From Cyclina sinensis (taxonomy: Eukaryota > Mollusca > Bivalvia > Venerida > Veneridae), in contig JAAONU010000014.1 in the NCBI GenBank assembly GCA_012932295.1, forward strand, positions 22,152,011-22,216,010: 64,000 nt of DNA. Direction: 5' to 3'. The position numbers were made by a program, and so were the translations under genes. The notes under the pieces are model-generated. The model searched no databases. It saw only the letters and a list, made by a program, of their open reading frames with translations, and was not told where the DNA came from. The first letter of the stretch is position 1. Every line of letters begins with the position of its first letter. Shown one piece after another: positions 1 through 56,810 of the stretch.

Positions 1-780
1 AAAATTCATGGAAATATCCAAAGGTGCGACTGCCTTGTATACATAATCAACTTCATGTCGTTGAAATTAAGACTAATATCTTTTTTTTCTTTTTAGATTT
101 GAACAATCTATCACAAATGGATCAGATTAAGTTGTGTTGTTTTATTCTATGCTTTTCTGTGTTATCCTAAAATACAACAGCTCTTTTCATTCTGATTTAC
201 TGTTATACAAGTTCATTTCTATGTCGTACCGGTTTTCATTTTTCAGTACTTCCTTTCATTTATAACATTAAATACATTTATAACATGAAACCTTATTTAT
301 AATGTTTTTTTCTTAATATAAATGCTGATTTTCACATAATTCCAATGACTGGATCAAAAACTATTTTATACACATGACACACTGTGAATATTCCAAATCG
401 TATCTGTTTACGCTCATTGTGAAAAATGAAATAAAACCTCAGTGTTCAGTGTATCGCAAAATCATAAGAATAAGACACATAAATATACTCAAATGTGAAT
501 ATAATTATTGCATTAATCACGACAACATAAAATGCAACGAAATAGTTCGGGAGAAAGTCGGAGTACAACGGCATAACAGTAACCGAAAACGAACGCAAAA
601 TTGTTTTCTCGCCAACTGCTGACAGATTTTAAAATTTTGCTATAGGAGGATATATATCATATTAACAAAATGTATAATTAAACAGATTTTCATTATTTGG
701 CTATTATAACATTATATCATATATCACATATGATAATTATTCATTGTATTTTATTTCTTCTTGTTAATCGTTTTACTAAG
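1..780. other. Intron sequence upstream of gene 1's first visible exon
   Basis: AT-rich, no EGF-like or signal-peptide exon matching gene 2 was found, so those exons lie further upstream. The 82-codon ORF at 374-622 shows no recognisable domain. Confidence 0.6.
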
Positions 781-44009
<43,229 letters not shown>

Positions 44010-44962
44010 CATTATTAACATAGAAATATATTGTAAATTATACAGTTTATGGACTTTAAGATGCGTCCTGCTTATCTAGAAACATTTAGACAATTTATGA
44101 ACATGTCAGAAATTTTGTAGATATTCCGCTTTTATTGTCATTCACATTTAAAATGCTCTTGTTTTATTGTTCCTGTGTATGTTATTCTTCGTAAATTTAT
44201 TTGACCATGTAACAACATTATAGTGTTTTTTTTATTATAATTATGTGTATTATATTTTCTTTATGTACGGACAGAATTCATAAATATTTTGATTCTTTGC
44301 GCACTGAAAACGAAAAACGTGCATTGCCTACTTAAAGATACTCCTATCCTGATACCGGACATATCTATTTTACATTACGTGAATTACAAACATTTAATGA
44401 TTTGAAGGGATTTTGTTTTTGGATATAAGCCATAGGTAGAAAAGCTATCATTGCCGTGATTATATGTTACCTCTGTATTAGACACATTTTGCATAATATT
44501 ACTCGTTTATAACTGCACATTTTCAGCTTGATCATGATATTTTTGGAACTACGATTGTTTTTATGATAAAAGAGAGTCATTTGGAGAAGATCAGTAGATC
44601 ATCTATCTAGAGGTCATGTTTTTAGTCACGTGATGATGAAAATTTGTCTCAATGACTGTTTCTGTGTGGGTCACGCTGATTCATAAAAGAGGTCAACATA
44701 TGTCAGGTCAACTTTGAACCAAGTCAACAACAGATTTAGAATTTATCAGATTGATTTTCTTGACTATATGTAGGTCATGTCCAAGAACTAGTCAAGTGAG
44801 GTCACAAAAGTAGGACAACTGGCCAGAGGCCATTCTTTCCAGCAGATTTTTAAACTTGTTATATTAGTTTTTACTTGAAGATATTTTAGTCATAATCGAA
44901 AGTGAGCTATATCGCGTCAAAGAGCAGGTCATCTAACTGATGACCATCTTAACCAGATTACC

Positions 44963-45289
44963 ATGAACAATTTAAAGGGTGATTGTTTTGATGACATGTG
45001 TTTCATTTTCAAAAGAGGGCCATTTTGGTCAAAAATAAGCCCCCTTGCTAGATGCCATATTTATAACCAGATCGTTAAAATGTTTCAGTACAAAGAGTAC
45101 CCATTTGAACGATATAGGGCTATCACGGCCTCAGTATCATATATTCGAGTATATGTGCTCAGTGTACAAATGCTTCCAATGAATATATTACTGTGTGCAC
45201 TTTTTAAATATAATCAAGATAAGGGTAGAATACAGAAAGATATCCATGAGAAAATTATAAAGGTTGTATCAGATCCTATAGCTTATTGA
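44963..45289 (+). other. Unassigned 108-codon ORF in putative gene 1 3' UTR
   Basis: Starts MNNLKGDCFDDMCFIFKRG and has no recognised domain. It ends next to the candidate poly(A) signals. It could be chance, a decayed mobile element or an unannotated exon. Codon use looks unremarkable by eye. Confidence 0.2.
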
Positions 45290-45305
45290 ATAAACCTTAA
45301 AATAA
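45289..45305 (+). promoter_or_regulatory. Candidate polyadenylation signals for gene 1
   Basis: Two AATAAA hexamers lie at 45289-45294 and 45300-45305. I noticed no canonical AATAAA between the stop codon and here, so the 3' UTR may be about 1.3 kb long. This is an inference from position only; variant signals closer to the stop are possible. Confidence 0.3.
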
Positions 45306-46309
45306 AGGTCTATAATAACATTCAGTGTTACTTTTTTATTGTACTTGGTTTTATGTGGATATGATTTTGAAACTATATTAGGAAAAAACATAAATGCTAA
45401 CTTTGCATGAATTTGAATATTTGTAACAGGCTTGCGAATTAATGTTAAGGAAACATTGCGGGAAGTAATACTTTAACTATTTCTATCAAATTACTTTGAA
45501 AAGCCGCCAATATTTTCTGTCATGCACATCTCAAATTCTCCCCTTTAACTGACTGATAATCTGCACGAGCTTTGGCAATCGGTGTTACCACTACAGCTAC
45601 CCAATAAAGTCCGGTATAGGGAAAATCTACCCGATATGTTAATATGTTTGCTGGCAGAGCTCACGAAATTGAAGAAATTGCAGAGAGAATGGTGACTTTT
45701 GTATATCTTAAACGAACTATATAATGATTTGAGTCTTTGGTGATATATAGATGTCAATTAAGATACCGAATGTCAAGCACAATTACCCGGCTCTATTTCG
45801 CTCCTGTTATACACGTATTCCATTTTTTCAGAGTTCCTCTTCGTAACATAAAAGTTATATGTTAGAAATATTTTAACTGCAAATATAGTTGTACAACATA
45901 ATGAGAGATGAATTAATCCTATCTTGACTAAATTAGACCTTTCTTCGCCTTGTTTCTATTCACTTCTGGGGCATTATTTATAGATTATAAGTAGAAGTTT
46001 TGTCACTACGTTAATTACAAAGTAAAAAAGGAGGTAAACTAAGAATTAAAAATAACACAGGAAAGTAAGGACAGTAAGAGGAAAGAAACATAACTCCAAC
46101 TTGCCTCGCTTTTAAGTTATCGTCGGTTGTTGATTCGTTTGACGAAGAATTATATCAAATTCAAACCTGAAGATAATAATCAAAACTACATTAAGTGAGA
46201 AGGAGTGAAGAGTGCTAGAGTCTTACCCCTAAATTGCCTTATCATACACTCCTCACATTTCGAAAGAGTCGAAGCACGTAACTGTGCCTTTGTTGGTAAG
46301 TCTGTATAT

Positions 46310-46990
46310 CAATCCGTTTTCGATCAATTACTTGTGAACACATAAGCATATGGCCATTATACTTAGTAGGTCAGTTGGGCATATCAAGCAGTAGGCTCTA
46401 TAGTTATTAGGCTCTTTGGGTCAAAGGTCAAGTTCACAGAGCCCTGCACTTTGAAAACAATTTCCGATCAATAGCTGAAGAACAACTAAATCAAGGACAC
46501 TTAAAGTTTGTAGGATGGTTGGTCATGATACGCAGATGGATGACCGTATTGATTTCGGGCTCACTATGTCAAAGTTTACAGGCAGAGACTTGCAATTTGA
46601 AAACGGTTTCTGTTCAACAACTCAAGAGCAACTGCACCTTGGACTTTCACATGATTTGTTGCATAGTCAGAAAAAGGTGCCAGTTGTTTTAAAATAAACT
46701 AATAAAAACTTAAGCTTACGGAGGGTGGTATTTTGAAATAGTTGGTTTCCGATCAAAATTTCAGAACATCTGAAGCCAGATCAAGCATTCAAACTTTTAC
46801 AAGATTGTATAGCATAATGAGTACAAGATTCTATTGTTTTAGACTCACTGGATTAAAGGTTCTAGCTCACACTAAAAATGGTTTTGTGATTACTCACGAA
46901 TAACTGAACCCTGGACTATCAATGCCTACGTAATGTTTATGTAAAATACTTTTTAGCTCGGTCACATTGGGCCAAAGATCAAGATCATTG
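46310..46990. repeat. Dispersed repeat family R1, copy 1
   Basis: Contains two to three diverged units built around tttgaaaac.gtttccgatcaa, actcaagaacaactgcacc and ggtcatgat. The same family recurs at about 49030-49680 and 63310-63620. The ORF at 46515-46697 is part of the repeat. Confidence 0.55.
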
Positions 46991-47039
46991 GGTCTGCACC
47001 TGCAAACAGTTTTCAATTATTACTAAAAAAGTTGGCTGC

Positions 47040-47555
47040 TTAAAAAAAAAAACATCCAAACCGTTCGCCAAATAATTGAAGTGTACGTGCGATCACATCT
47101 ACATGCAGTATTTATAGTTGTCTTCTTTCTTTAGTGTTTTGTTAATATTCTGCCTCATGTGAAATGAATTTATACTTATTACTTGGCTTGTACATAAAGC
47201 TAGAATATTCATGCATCTTCTGGATAATTGCATCTGTAGTTTTGTGTCTTCACTATTAGATGACCTGTTTCTTTTTTTTTTATTTCCCCTTACAATTGGT
47301 TTTGCGCAATTATTAAAATGTACATGTGATCACATCTGCATGCACGATTTTTTGCAATATTGATAAATGTCTTCTTGCTTAAATGCCTCTCTGTCAATGT
47401 TAGTAAATATTGTCAAAGTGTAAACATTCCGCCTCATGTTAATGTTTGCTCATTACATGCCTTGCACAGTAAGCTGGAATATTCGAGCAACTACCGTATA
47501 AATGCATCTATACTTTTGTATCTGCATTATTAGATGATCTGGCTTTTTATCGCGG
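47040..47555. repeat. Tandem duplication of about 260 bases
   Basis: Two diverged copies share tgtacgtgcgatcacatct/tgtacatgtgatcacatct, gcctcatgt, and end attagatgacctg/attagatgatctg. Intergenic, no coding signal. Confidence 0.6.
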
Positions 47556-48204
47556 GTAGGGGGAGGGGAATATAGCTTTTCTGTCTGTTTTTTTTGGGTT
47601 GTTTTTCTTATTTTTCTTTTTTCGCAATTTTGATTATGAAGTTGAAAAAAACTGCCATCTCCTTACACTATTTCGCAGAAGCAGAACACATCGGTGAATT
47701 TATATATGAACCTTATATCTGAAAAAATAGAATATCTCAGATATCCTTATTTTGCTGCCCTGCGGTCCTCTTTGCGCGTAGTTTTAGCATCTTTTTTTTC
47801 TATAATGTCATGGTAAATGTAACAACGCAAAATTGTTTTTTCTATTCATTTAATCATATTCATTTTCGATACAAAAACACAACATTCTTGTAAATGTTGG
47901 AAATAAATTCATTAAATATATTCTATCAAATAAATATTATATAAAGGATTAAAGTTAAATCTACATAGCATTCGAAAATCGTTGGAATGATGTATTTAAG
48001 GTAGCAAGCAATTTTGATACACTTCATGATTTTGTAAGTCTTAACAAGCACATGGTTGTAATAAATACCCTTATTGAAAGAGAACAGCGATTTTATTAGA
48101 CTTGCATTTCCAATGTGTATTATATTCATTTATACATTTGAAATGAAACCACTCTATTTTGCATACTTGTTTAACATTTCAACATGTTGTCTATTTGAGC
48201 CGAC

Positions 48205-48280
48205 ACCCTACAAGAGCAGTGGTAACGTTCTGGACTGGTAATCAAGGGGTCACGAGCTCGATTCCCGCTCCACTACTAAC
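48205..48280 (+). repeat. tRNA-derived SINE-like head
   Basis: A-box-like agcagtggtaacgttctgg and B-box-like cgagctcgattcccgc at tRNA spacing. The outer stem is not paired as in a functional tRNA. Confidence 0.55.
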
Positions 48281-49029
48281 ATTACTAATTGTCGTTCGGA
48301 TGAAAAGTTTAACCGAGGACCCATTTTTAAGCATTATACACCGAGCATGGAAATGATCCAGAGATGTCTTTGGAATGGAGTGCTTTCTGTATTTTGTACT
48401 ATTTCCCACAACTTAAGATATGTAACCTCTTGAAGGTGCGTCGTCAATAATTATAGGCAATTGGTACCGACAGTAAATATCTCAAATAAATAGAGGAATA
48501 CACAGATATTTAAGCAACGCTCAAAGCGCTTGATGTCATTGTAGGCATTTTCTGAACTCTGAAGAATTGTTTAAATTGTTGACGTTCTAATCATTTATAT
48601 AATGAGGCTTCATTTTCTAAATGTCAAATCTAATGTTTAATTAAATGCCGATAAAGGTATGAAACATTCTTCTACGGCAAAAACGCCATAGTCATTTCCG
48701 TCGTTATTAAAAATTATGCAAAATTATATGATACTTATAATCAATTTCTCTCTTAAATTTAAACACATCATTTACTCAAAAAAAATTGCCAGTCACATGA
48801 AAAATAATCAGATTCATTACATTGAATGCACCTTCCTTCATTTTTAACTCTTGCTAATAAACATTTAGAAAAATCTTGTAATTTCATATTGTTAAAACTA
48901 GGGCAGCAGATAGGATCGCAGGGTCGCATAATAAGGATTTCCGAAAATCTCCGGCTCCAGACGCTCTGCTACATTTTCATTGTCCTTAGACGCTCTGTCG
49001 CAGTTCGAAAAGTCGCAGTATAGTGGGTG

Positions 49030-49680
49030 ATGCCGTAAGGAGCATAACTTTATAAAAATCAAACACAGGATGATGCTCGGGCATAGCAAGTAGAGGAAGA
49101 GAATTGATGTTTGTTCCCTAGAGCGCATAGGGACCTGAACTTTGAAAACTGTATTCGATCAATAACTCATAACTCAGAAACAACTCAAACCGAGTCTCTT
49201 TAACTTTCGAGGACGATTAGTCATTATAAGTACATGAATGCTTATGATTTTTAGCTCACAATTCAAAAGTCAAGCTGACCTGAATAATGTTCTTGGAAAA
49301 CAGTTTCAGATCGAATACTAGTACTACAACTAGAAACAAAAGCACCTGGGACACACACGCTTTATGGGATCGTTTCGAATGATGACAAGATGGACTTTTT
49401 CGAATTAAGGGTCACTCTGTCTAAGGTCAAACTGCATTTGAAAACGGTTCCCGAAAAAAATACTAAAGACTAATTTAGACCAAGACCTAAATAACTTTAA
49501 AGACTTATTACGCACAAGAAAGAATCCTCTGATTTTGACTCCATTTGGATCTTACAATAGTTAGTTCTTCAAAATGAATAGTACCCGATCGGTGAGTTCA
49601 TGAAACATTTTGTACCTGTTTTGTCAAAGGTCAAGCTTCAAACGGCGCGACTGGAAACAAAAGTGGCGAGGGGGTATAAC
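49030..49680. repeat. Dispersed repeat family R1, copy 2
   Basis: Shares ctttgaaaactgtattcgatcaataactc and repeated 'caagctgac...tttgaaaac' units with copies at 46.3 and 63.3 kb. Intergenic, between the two RPTP genes. Confidence 0.5.
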
Positions 49681-50990
49681 TGTTTCACAAATTTTTCTTG
49701 TTTTGTATAATTTTCCATTGAATATATTAACATTTTATATGGTATACTTCAAATATGACAACATAGAACAGTATTAGATTGTTCAGAATACAAAGCAGTA
49801 ACTATAGCTTGACTGTGTAAGAACCATAACTCTAACTTACATGATATCTAATTATGATAACTGTATCATTTTTAACTGAAACACACTTAGAACAACTTTT
49901 GGAATTTGTTTTCAATTTCACAAAATAAGTGCACTTAAAACAACAACCTTAGTCTGCCTTATTGTTTTTGTTATCGCCCTTTCTTTGACTAACTTGTCAA
50001 CAAAATATTGTTTCGATTCCTCAGAGTGACAGGGACTTTATGAGGTGCAGTGTTCATTGCCATGCCTTCTTTTAATTGTTGCCTTCTATATAGAATAAAA
50101 CTTCTCAAAACGAAAGAAAACATGTCAAGTTCAATACTCGTATTGTTTAATTGTATAACCTTTTTAATCATTCCCCTTATAGGATTTTCCTGGTATATAA
50201 AGCATATAGTATTACCGAACGTTATGAAAGGGATTAGATTTATAGTTCCCGGACAGGAAGCTCAAATCCGATAACCATTCCTTGTTTTCTACCTGAGTTA
50301 TTCATTTGATCGATTTTACTAAGTATTTAAAGAATGCTGTAGAAACAGTTTCGCTAATATATTAAGGAAGTAACTTTCACCAGGAGAAAATGTTGAAGCT
50401 TTTAAACTGAGAGCAAAAAGTCTTATGTTGTTTAAAAATGTTGGGTTTTTTCTTCAGGATATTTTCCTCGTCCTTTGAAATGGATAATAATTTTCTATCA
50501 AGGGACACTTGAATTAAGATGAGCATCCTAGTTGTTTTTTTGATGTTGATTTTAAGTACATACACGTGCATTTATAACTGTTATGTTTTTTTCTCAAAAA
50601 TGCATCCGAAATGTTTTATTACTTATATAAACATAGATGCATTAAAAAGAAAATTACATATTTATGTTACGTCATTATATTCTCCTCGAGCATATTACAG
50701 ACGTTTTAATTAAAATAATGCGTGGCTTAATTGTCTTTTCGGGAAGTATGAAGCTTTTATAGATCTTAGTCTAAATCAAAATGTCAGGGGGATTAAAACA
50801 TGCTCGTAATATGCTTGAATTAAATACTTAGACAGATATCGCATAATGACATCCAGTTGCTTAAAATTGTAATTTTTGCCTAAAGTAAAATAAAAATGAA
50901 TATCGTGGTTTAACTGTATACAATCGGTTTGCTGATTCAGTGTGTATGTTACAAGACCGATATAGGTGATAGGGTTACTAACGTACTTTT

Positions 50991-51066
50991 GCCGGCACGG
51001 GTAGTTCAGTTGGTAAAGCACCTGACTAGCAAGCGAGGGGTCGCGGGTTCGAGTCACGCACTGGAT
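50991..51066 (+). repeat. tRNA-like sequence, probably a SINE head
   Basis: gtagttcagttggtaaagc (A box/D arm) and gcgggttcgagtcacgc (B box/T arm) at correct spacing. The T stem and acceptor stem are mispaired, so a working tRNA gene is unlikely. A strand-biased ATT/ATG trinucleotide tract follows. Confidence 0.55.
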
Positions 51067-51114
51067 AAATGATTTTTCTGACCCCGCGACATCTTCATAA
51101 TCAACACTATTATT

Positions 51115-51235
51115 ATCACCATCATTACTTCATCGTCTTCGTCATTATGATGATTATTATGATCATTATTATTATGATGATGATCATGATTATTATTATT
51201 ATTATCATCATTATTATTATTATACTTAAATAACT
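51115..51235. repeat. (ATT)n/(ATG)n trinucleotide tract
   Basis: Imperfect run of att, atg and atc triplets directly after the tRNA-like head, and so possibly its tail. The minus-strand ORF through it (runs of Met and Ile) is an artefact. Confidence 0.75.
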
Positions 51236-51606
51236 GTTATGATAATCGTCATTAACATCATTATTTGCAGTATTATTAAGAAGTAACTTACTAGACATAG
51301 GTAAATCGTAAATTTGAAGTGTTTCTTTTACATTAAAATAATTGTAGATATTACAAATAGATAAGGAAGAAAAGAAATGGCGGAAAAATATAATCCTGCA
51401 CATAAAACTTCCTCGTTCTTTACGTAAGATGATTAATTTACGAATAAGTGAACAAGTGGTCTCTTAGTACTGTTCTTTTTTTCCCGCTTGTTTCCTCTAT
51501 CAACAACAAATTCCATTTAAATACATTTATCATTTTCAATCGAACGGATTTACTACATACTTTATTTATTTATCAAGTTCGTGGACTTGGAGAAATGGAG
51601 ATATAA

Positions 51607-51661
51607 ATGATGTCAAAAATTATTATTTTGTTGGTTTCGACGTTGCTTTTACCATCGGCAA
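51607..51661 (+). CDS. Gene 2 exon 1: signal peptide
   Basis: ATG ATG start followed by a basic then hydrophobic stretch, MMSKIIILLVSTLLLPSA, typical of a cleaved signal peptide. Ends phase 1 at donor gtaagt, matching the phase 1 start of the next exon. Tandem ATGs leave the exact start open (51607 or 51610). Confidence 0.75.
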
Positions 51662-53584
51662 GTAAGTGGTATTTTTTAAATATGCTAAAATGCGTGCACG
51701 TGCATGGTATGCCAATTATGTCATTTACTGACCACTTGAAAATGAAAATGAACTGGCATAAAAATGCATTTAATGTACAAACTTCTAATTTTTACAGAAT
51801 TTTTAATTTTTACAGTTTATGAAGAATAAAATCACATTTTTGCTTTTTAATCAAATTACAAACTTTCGTTTAGAACCGAGCTGTAATGTATCAAAAGCAC
51901 GAAATGTCAGACACGCTGAAATCTAATTAGATACATTCCAAGACGTATGTTATGATACCAAAAGCGACACAGTTTTCTTTTAAATTGATAAAGACCACAA
52001 TAAAGTTTTCTTTAAATACACGATTGCATGAAACGAACGTCTGTTATGACGTAAATTTTAGGACAAACATGGTATTCTTTCTCTTAATTTAGAAGGATGC
52101 CAGTTCCTAGCAAATTGGTTCAATTCCTAGTTCATGTCCGGTGGCAACATTAACGATAATTATTTTTAAGAGATTTCTGTTCGCTCAGTGTGGAAATAGA
52201 GAGATCATACTTTTCACTTATAAGCTGGATATTTTACTCAAAATAGAAATTGTTAGTCGTGCATATACATGTTTAACATTGATTTAAGTAGAGAGTGTAA
52301 AATGACACTTCCCTTTATACAATTTCAGACACAGAGAAATTAGACATGAGTAACGGTAGTCAAGGATCGGAGTTCAAATATCGGACTTCTTATTTTTTAC
52401 AGGGGGTTTCTCATAAGTCTCAAGAACTTGTTTTTATAGAAACGCATAGTGTCCTCGTAAAAATGACTTAATGTAATTGTTAAAAAAATAACGCTATTGT
52501 CTCAAATCGTTGTACAAAGTGAATTCGCAACAGTAAACCTTTACTTTTTCTGTTTTGTCTCAGTATGAAGGTTTACCTTCCGAAATAGTGTTTACTAATG
52601 ACAGAATTATGTATATCGTTCAAACTGATTTTCCTGAGGTCGGCATATTTATTTCATAACTTGTTACCAACTGCTTGAACTTCATATTTCAGGCCAAACG
52701 CCTCGAAAAAGATGGCGTTCCTGTAGATATCAGCATATACATTGTACTTTTTTTCCTGACGCCATATATATGAATTGCTTACGTAAAAGAATACTGATAG
52801 AAAACTTAATACTGAATAAAATTTCAGCCATTTTAATGCGGCCTTTTTCCACACTGTCTACCACAGCAATGAGGTTAGCTTGTGATAAGTTATAATTTAG
52901 GCGAAGAATAGCTGTCGGCTCGATTAGAGGTCAAATTTTCCTATGGTCATTGCAGATCAGCCTTTTTGGGAATCAAGAGAGTCTTCGGAAGAGTGTTTGG
53001 TTGAAACAGCAGAAAAATATAACTTACCATGTTATAAAATTCATTCATTCATTTATTCCTTCGTTCATTAGTTCCTTCCTTACCTTCCTTTCATCTTTCC
53101 GTTGTTCCTACGTTTGCAAGTTCACCTTTCAGTTGGTAGATACTGATATATATTTCTATTTTAAGCGACTTCAAGAATAAAAGTCAGAACAAGAGAAAAA
53201 AGAGAAAAAAAGAAAGAAAAAAAGAAAGAAGGAAACTTGCGCGTTCATGTATGAAAGAAAGGCAGTATCTGTTTGCACTTCCTGTCTAGCTAATTGGAAT
53301 TCTTGTCATTTAACACACGTTTTAAAGCATCACGTGTTTCTTTCTTTACCATGTCCATCATTGTAGCTGTAAGTATTCTTTTACAAAAGCATTCAGTATA
53401 TTCAATTCGATTCCATCCTCATGTTATCCACTCGTGATTTCATGTACATTTGTGCAAACCGTGTATTTCAGAAATCTAACTGAACAATGTCTAGCTTTCT
53501 CCGGTTAAGTAACAGGATTATTAAGAAAACATGGTTAATACAAAAAAAACATAAAAAAATAAATAGATAGTATATATAAATAGA

Positions 53585-53643
<59 letters not shown>

Positions 53644-56600
53644 ATATAAGTTGTTTAAAGTTAGCCTTAAAATCGTAATGTCAGGATTAAATACTATTGA
53701 GGTGTTTCCAAGTAAATTGCTTGGTGCCGAAGTCCAGGTAATTGTACCTTGGAGTTGCAGGTATGTTAAATAGCTGTTCAGAAGTACTAAGTCCGATGTT
53801 CAACTCCGATTCCCGAACAAAGTTACACATGTCTATTCTCACGTGCATTGACAAAGACAAAATTTAACTCTCTTTTTTTCAGATTGCAACACCTGTGCCT
53901 CGGTACCAAACGGAGTTAATCGCTTTGGTCCGAATTGTGGTTTTATGTGCCATTGTAAAAATAATGAAGAATGTGACGTTATTTCCGGTGAATGTCCATC
54001 CGGTTGCGCAAGCATGTGGTATGGGCCGGGTTGTCAGTACAGTGAGTAGTCATTCACTAAATCACAAGAAAGTAAAATTCTGTTCGCCCGTCCACACGTC
54101 TGTCTAGGCTAATTAGACTTGTCATACGTTTTAACTATTACATGTTTCTTTCATTGCCATGTCCATCGTTTAGTAAAAGCTTAAATATCTCTCATTTATA
54201 TTTGTATTTCTAGTTTAATAAACGTGTATAGGATTACAGGAATCAATAATTGATCAATACTGTTTCTCACAATTTTACATACTTAAATAACGTTGTATCT
54301 GAATTTGGTATAGAAGAAACCGTTTATTGCGATGCCTTACCTATTTGTCGTTTGAAAGAAAACAGCGGGCCTGTGCTGTAATGTCATCGCAACATAACAC
54401 TTCACGAAATTTTGAAATGATTTTTTTTAAATATTTAAATATTATTAGGTTACTTTAAAGTGGCATACCCTACTATTAACCAATGACATCCTGCTCATCT
54501 GTTTTATCAGCTCATTCGCTAAAAATGAAATCAAAAATAATTTCATAGAATGATATATATTTAAACGTTTTTTCTTTAGGTACTTTGACACTTAGAAAGT
54601 GGTCATTTGGAATAAAATAAAAAAATAACTCTTCATATAGAGGCTAATATTAACGCATTAGATATACATGTTTAACATAAAATGTTTGACACTGACAACG
54701 GGTATAATTCATTCAATTTTATTTACATTTATCTGATCCTAAAGAAAATGGTATACATGTATGTAATCCAGATTTTACGCTATGCCTCTATAGGGACGGT
54801 TATTTTCTGTGATTTGTTTAAAACTTTGGTCTTTTGTACGGAACGTTTTGTATGTTTTATTTGCTTTTATAATTAAGAACGAAAAGGATCACGTGCTCTG
54901 CGCACATGTAGAGATACTGTCTTCATTCTAGTTTTTTTTTTCAATTTAATCTGATCTCTGTAGTGTTTGCAAACATATTAAGGAAACATGTATAATCGCA
55001 TTTAGGGTAAATGCAAGATACTACTGGCTGGAGAGTTTTTTGGATTACCAAAAAAAAAGTTAAATTGGCCCCCTTTTATTATTTTTTTTTTAGATTTTCT
55101 TTTTTAAGAAGAAGAAAAATTTGAAGAAATTTGTTTAAAGACGTGTTTATTTTTGAATGATATGTAATTTTTGGCAAATGACTCAATTGCTCTGTTGATT
55201 TTTAGAATATCGTATCCATAAAGTTTAACGTTCTGAAGAAAATGTTATATATGTCACAATATATTATCAATCGTTCTGTATAGGAGACATGGCAGAAGGG
55301 GAATTTTCGAGACATTCTGATAATATGAAGCCACATAACTGGCCGAATTTAGCTAACGACGGAAATTTAAGAACATGCAGCTACACCGCTGAGGTAAACA
55401 GTACGGAGAAGAAAACCAGCCCGTTTTGGAGGGTCTGGTTACCGACACAAGAGACAATAAGGGAACTGATGATAGTTACTAAAGTTGAAGCGTTAGGTGA
55501 GTGCAAGTTAATAGAGTTGTTTATATGGATTCATTTTTGTCGCAATAGAGAAGTATATTTCATGTTTAGACCTAGTTTAACATATTTTCTTTCAATGTTT
55601 AGAGGAGCGTTTCATTTCATTGTAGAAAACAGGGCTTTATTACAGGAACTTGCAAAATCATGGAAAATTATGTTTTGCTACTGCACCATATGTTTTTACG
55701 TTTAACTTGTGATATAGTCAAATAACTTCTTTTGTCCTCCCTATTGATTTTTTTTTATTTTCGTGCAATAAAAACTCTGTAGAAGTAAAAGGCAAATGGT
55801 GTCATTTTGTTCAACAACACGTTATTTGCATGCAATTTTTATCAACTTTTAAGGAGGCCGGATTTATATCAGCGACGTCCTGATCCAACTTAATTCACTA
55901 ATTAACGATAAATTCCAGATGGTTTATCACTAAGGGTAATTAATATTGCATTATTGGCCAATCTGTGCAAATAGAATTATGTGTTTCTGATTTCAGAAAA
56001 CTTTACGAATTTTTCGGCGTATGTTGAGAACGTTAGTGAAAATGAAAAGACAAACAACTATTTTGTACCATCTGATCGCCAGGAATGCTACACACATGAC
56101 AATGTTGCCCCCGAAAATGAAACTATGATTGTATTGTGTAAAACTCCTTTAGCCGGAAACCAAGTAAGGATAGAGCTCGCTGCACTGCAAACACAACTGA
56201 TCCTTTGTGATGTTAGAATAAATGGAGGTAAAATTATGATTTATAAGTATGTGTCACGTTAAAAAAGGACTATTAAAATTCTAACTTTCTGTCACGGTTT
56301 TTTTTTGGGATAGCACTTGTCAGCTCATGTTGATATAGATATACTTAACAAATTACGCATAAATCTTTTAGCAACTAGATAACAGAAAATTACACTTCTG
56401 TAGCTTGAATCCTTCTCATTTTTAGAAGAAGCAGGCTAAAAAGAAAAAAACAATATGCTAGGGTTTGTGTGATATAACATGTATGTAAGGGTAGGATGTA
56501 TATGTATGGTTTATGGGGATGAGTAAAATAGATACAATTAAGTGTACTGGGTGCCTTATGTGTATTAAATTAACTAATAACCGTGTAAAGAAAATAAGAG

Positions 56601-56772
56601 GTAAAATTTTTGCTTTCCTTCTCAGGCAAATACTAAATCCATTTTGTTCATCATGCTTAAAAGCTACAGTATATTTTCAGATGATTCCTTTTCATGTTAA
56701 ATTGTAGCAGTTGTTGAACTAGACGATTGAACAAGAGTATATCACAAAACGAGTTTGTCACAAATATATGTA

Positions 56773-56810
<38 letters not shown>

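Larger units (their letters stand above)
44010..51606. other. Intergenic region between the two RPTP genes
   Basis: 7.6 kb with no exon of the receptor family. Holds the candidate poly(A) signals of gene 1, two R1 repeat copies, a tandem duplication, two tRNA-like heads and a trinucleotide tract. The promoter of gene 2 should lie in its last part, but no clear core motif was identified. Confidence 0.55.

Noticed and set aside
50991..51066. Functional tRNA gene
   Set aside because: A and B boxes are present, but the acceptor and T stems are mispaired; fits a SINE head better.
51125..51403. Minus-strand ORF with Met/Ile runs
   Set aside because: Produced by the ATT/ATG trinucleotide tract.
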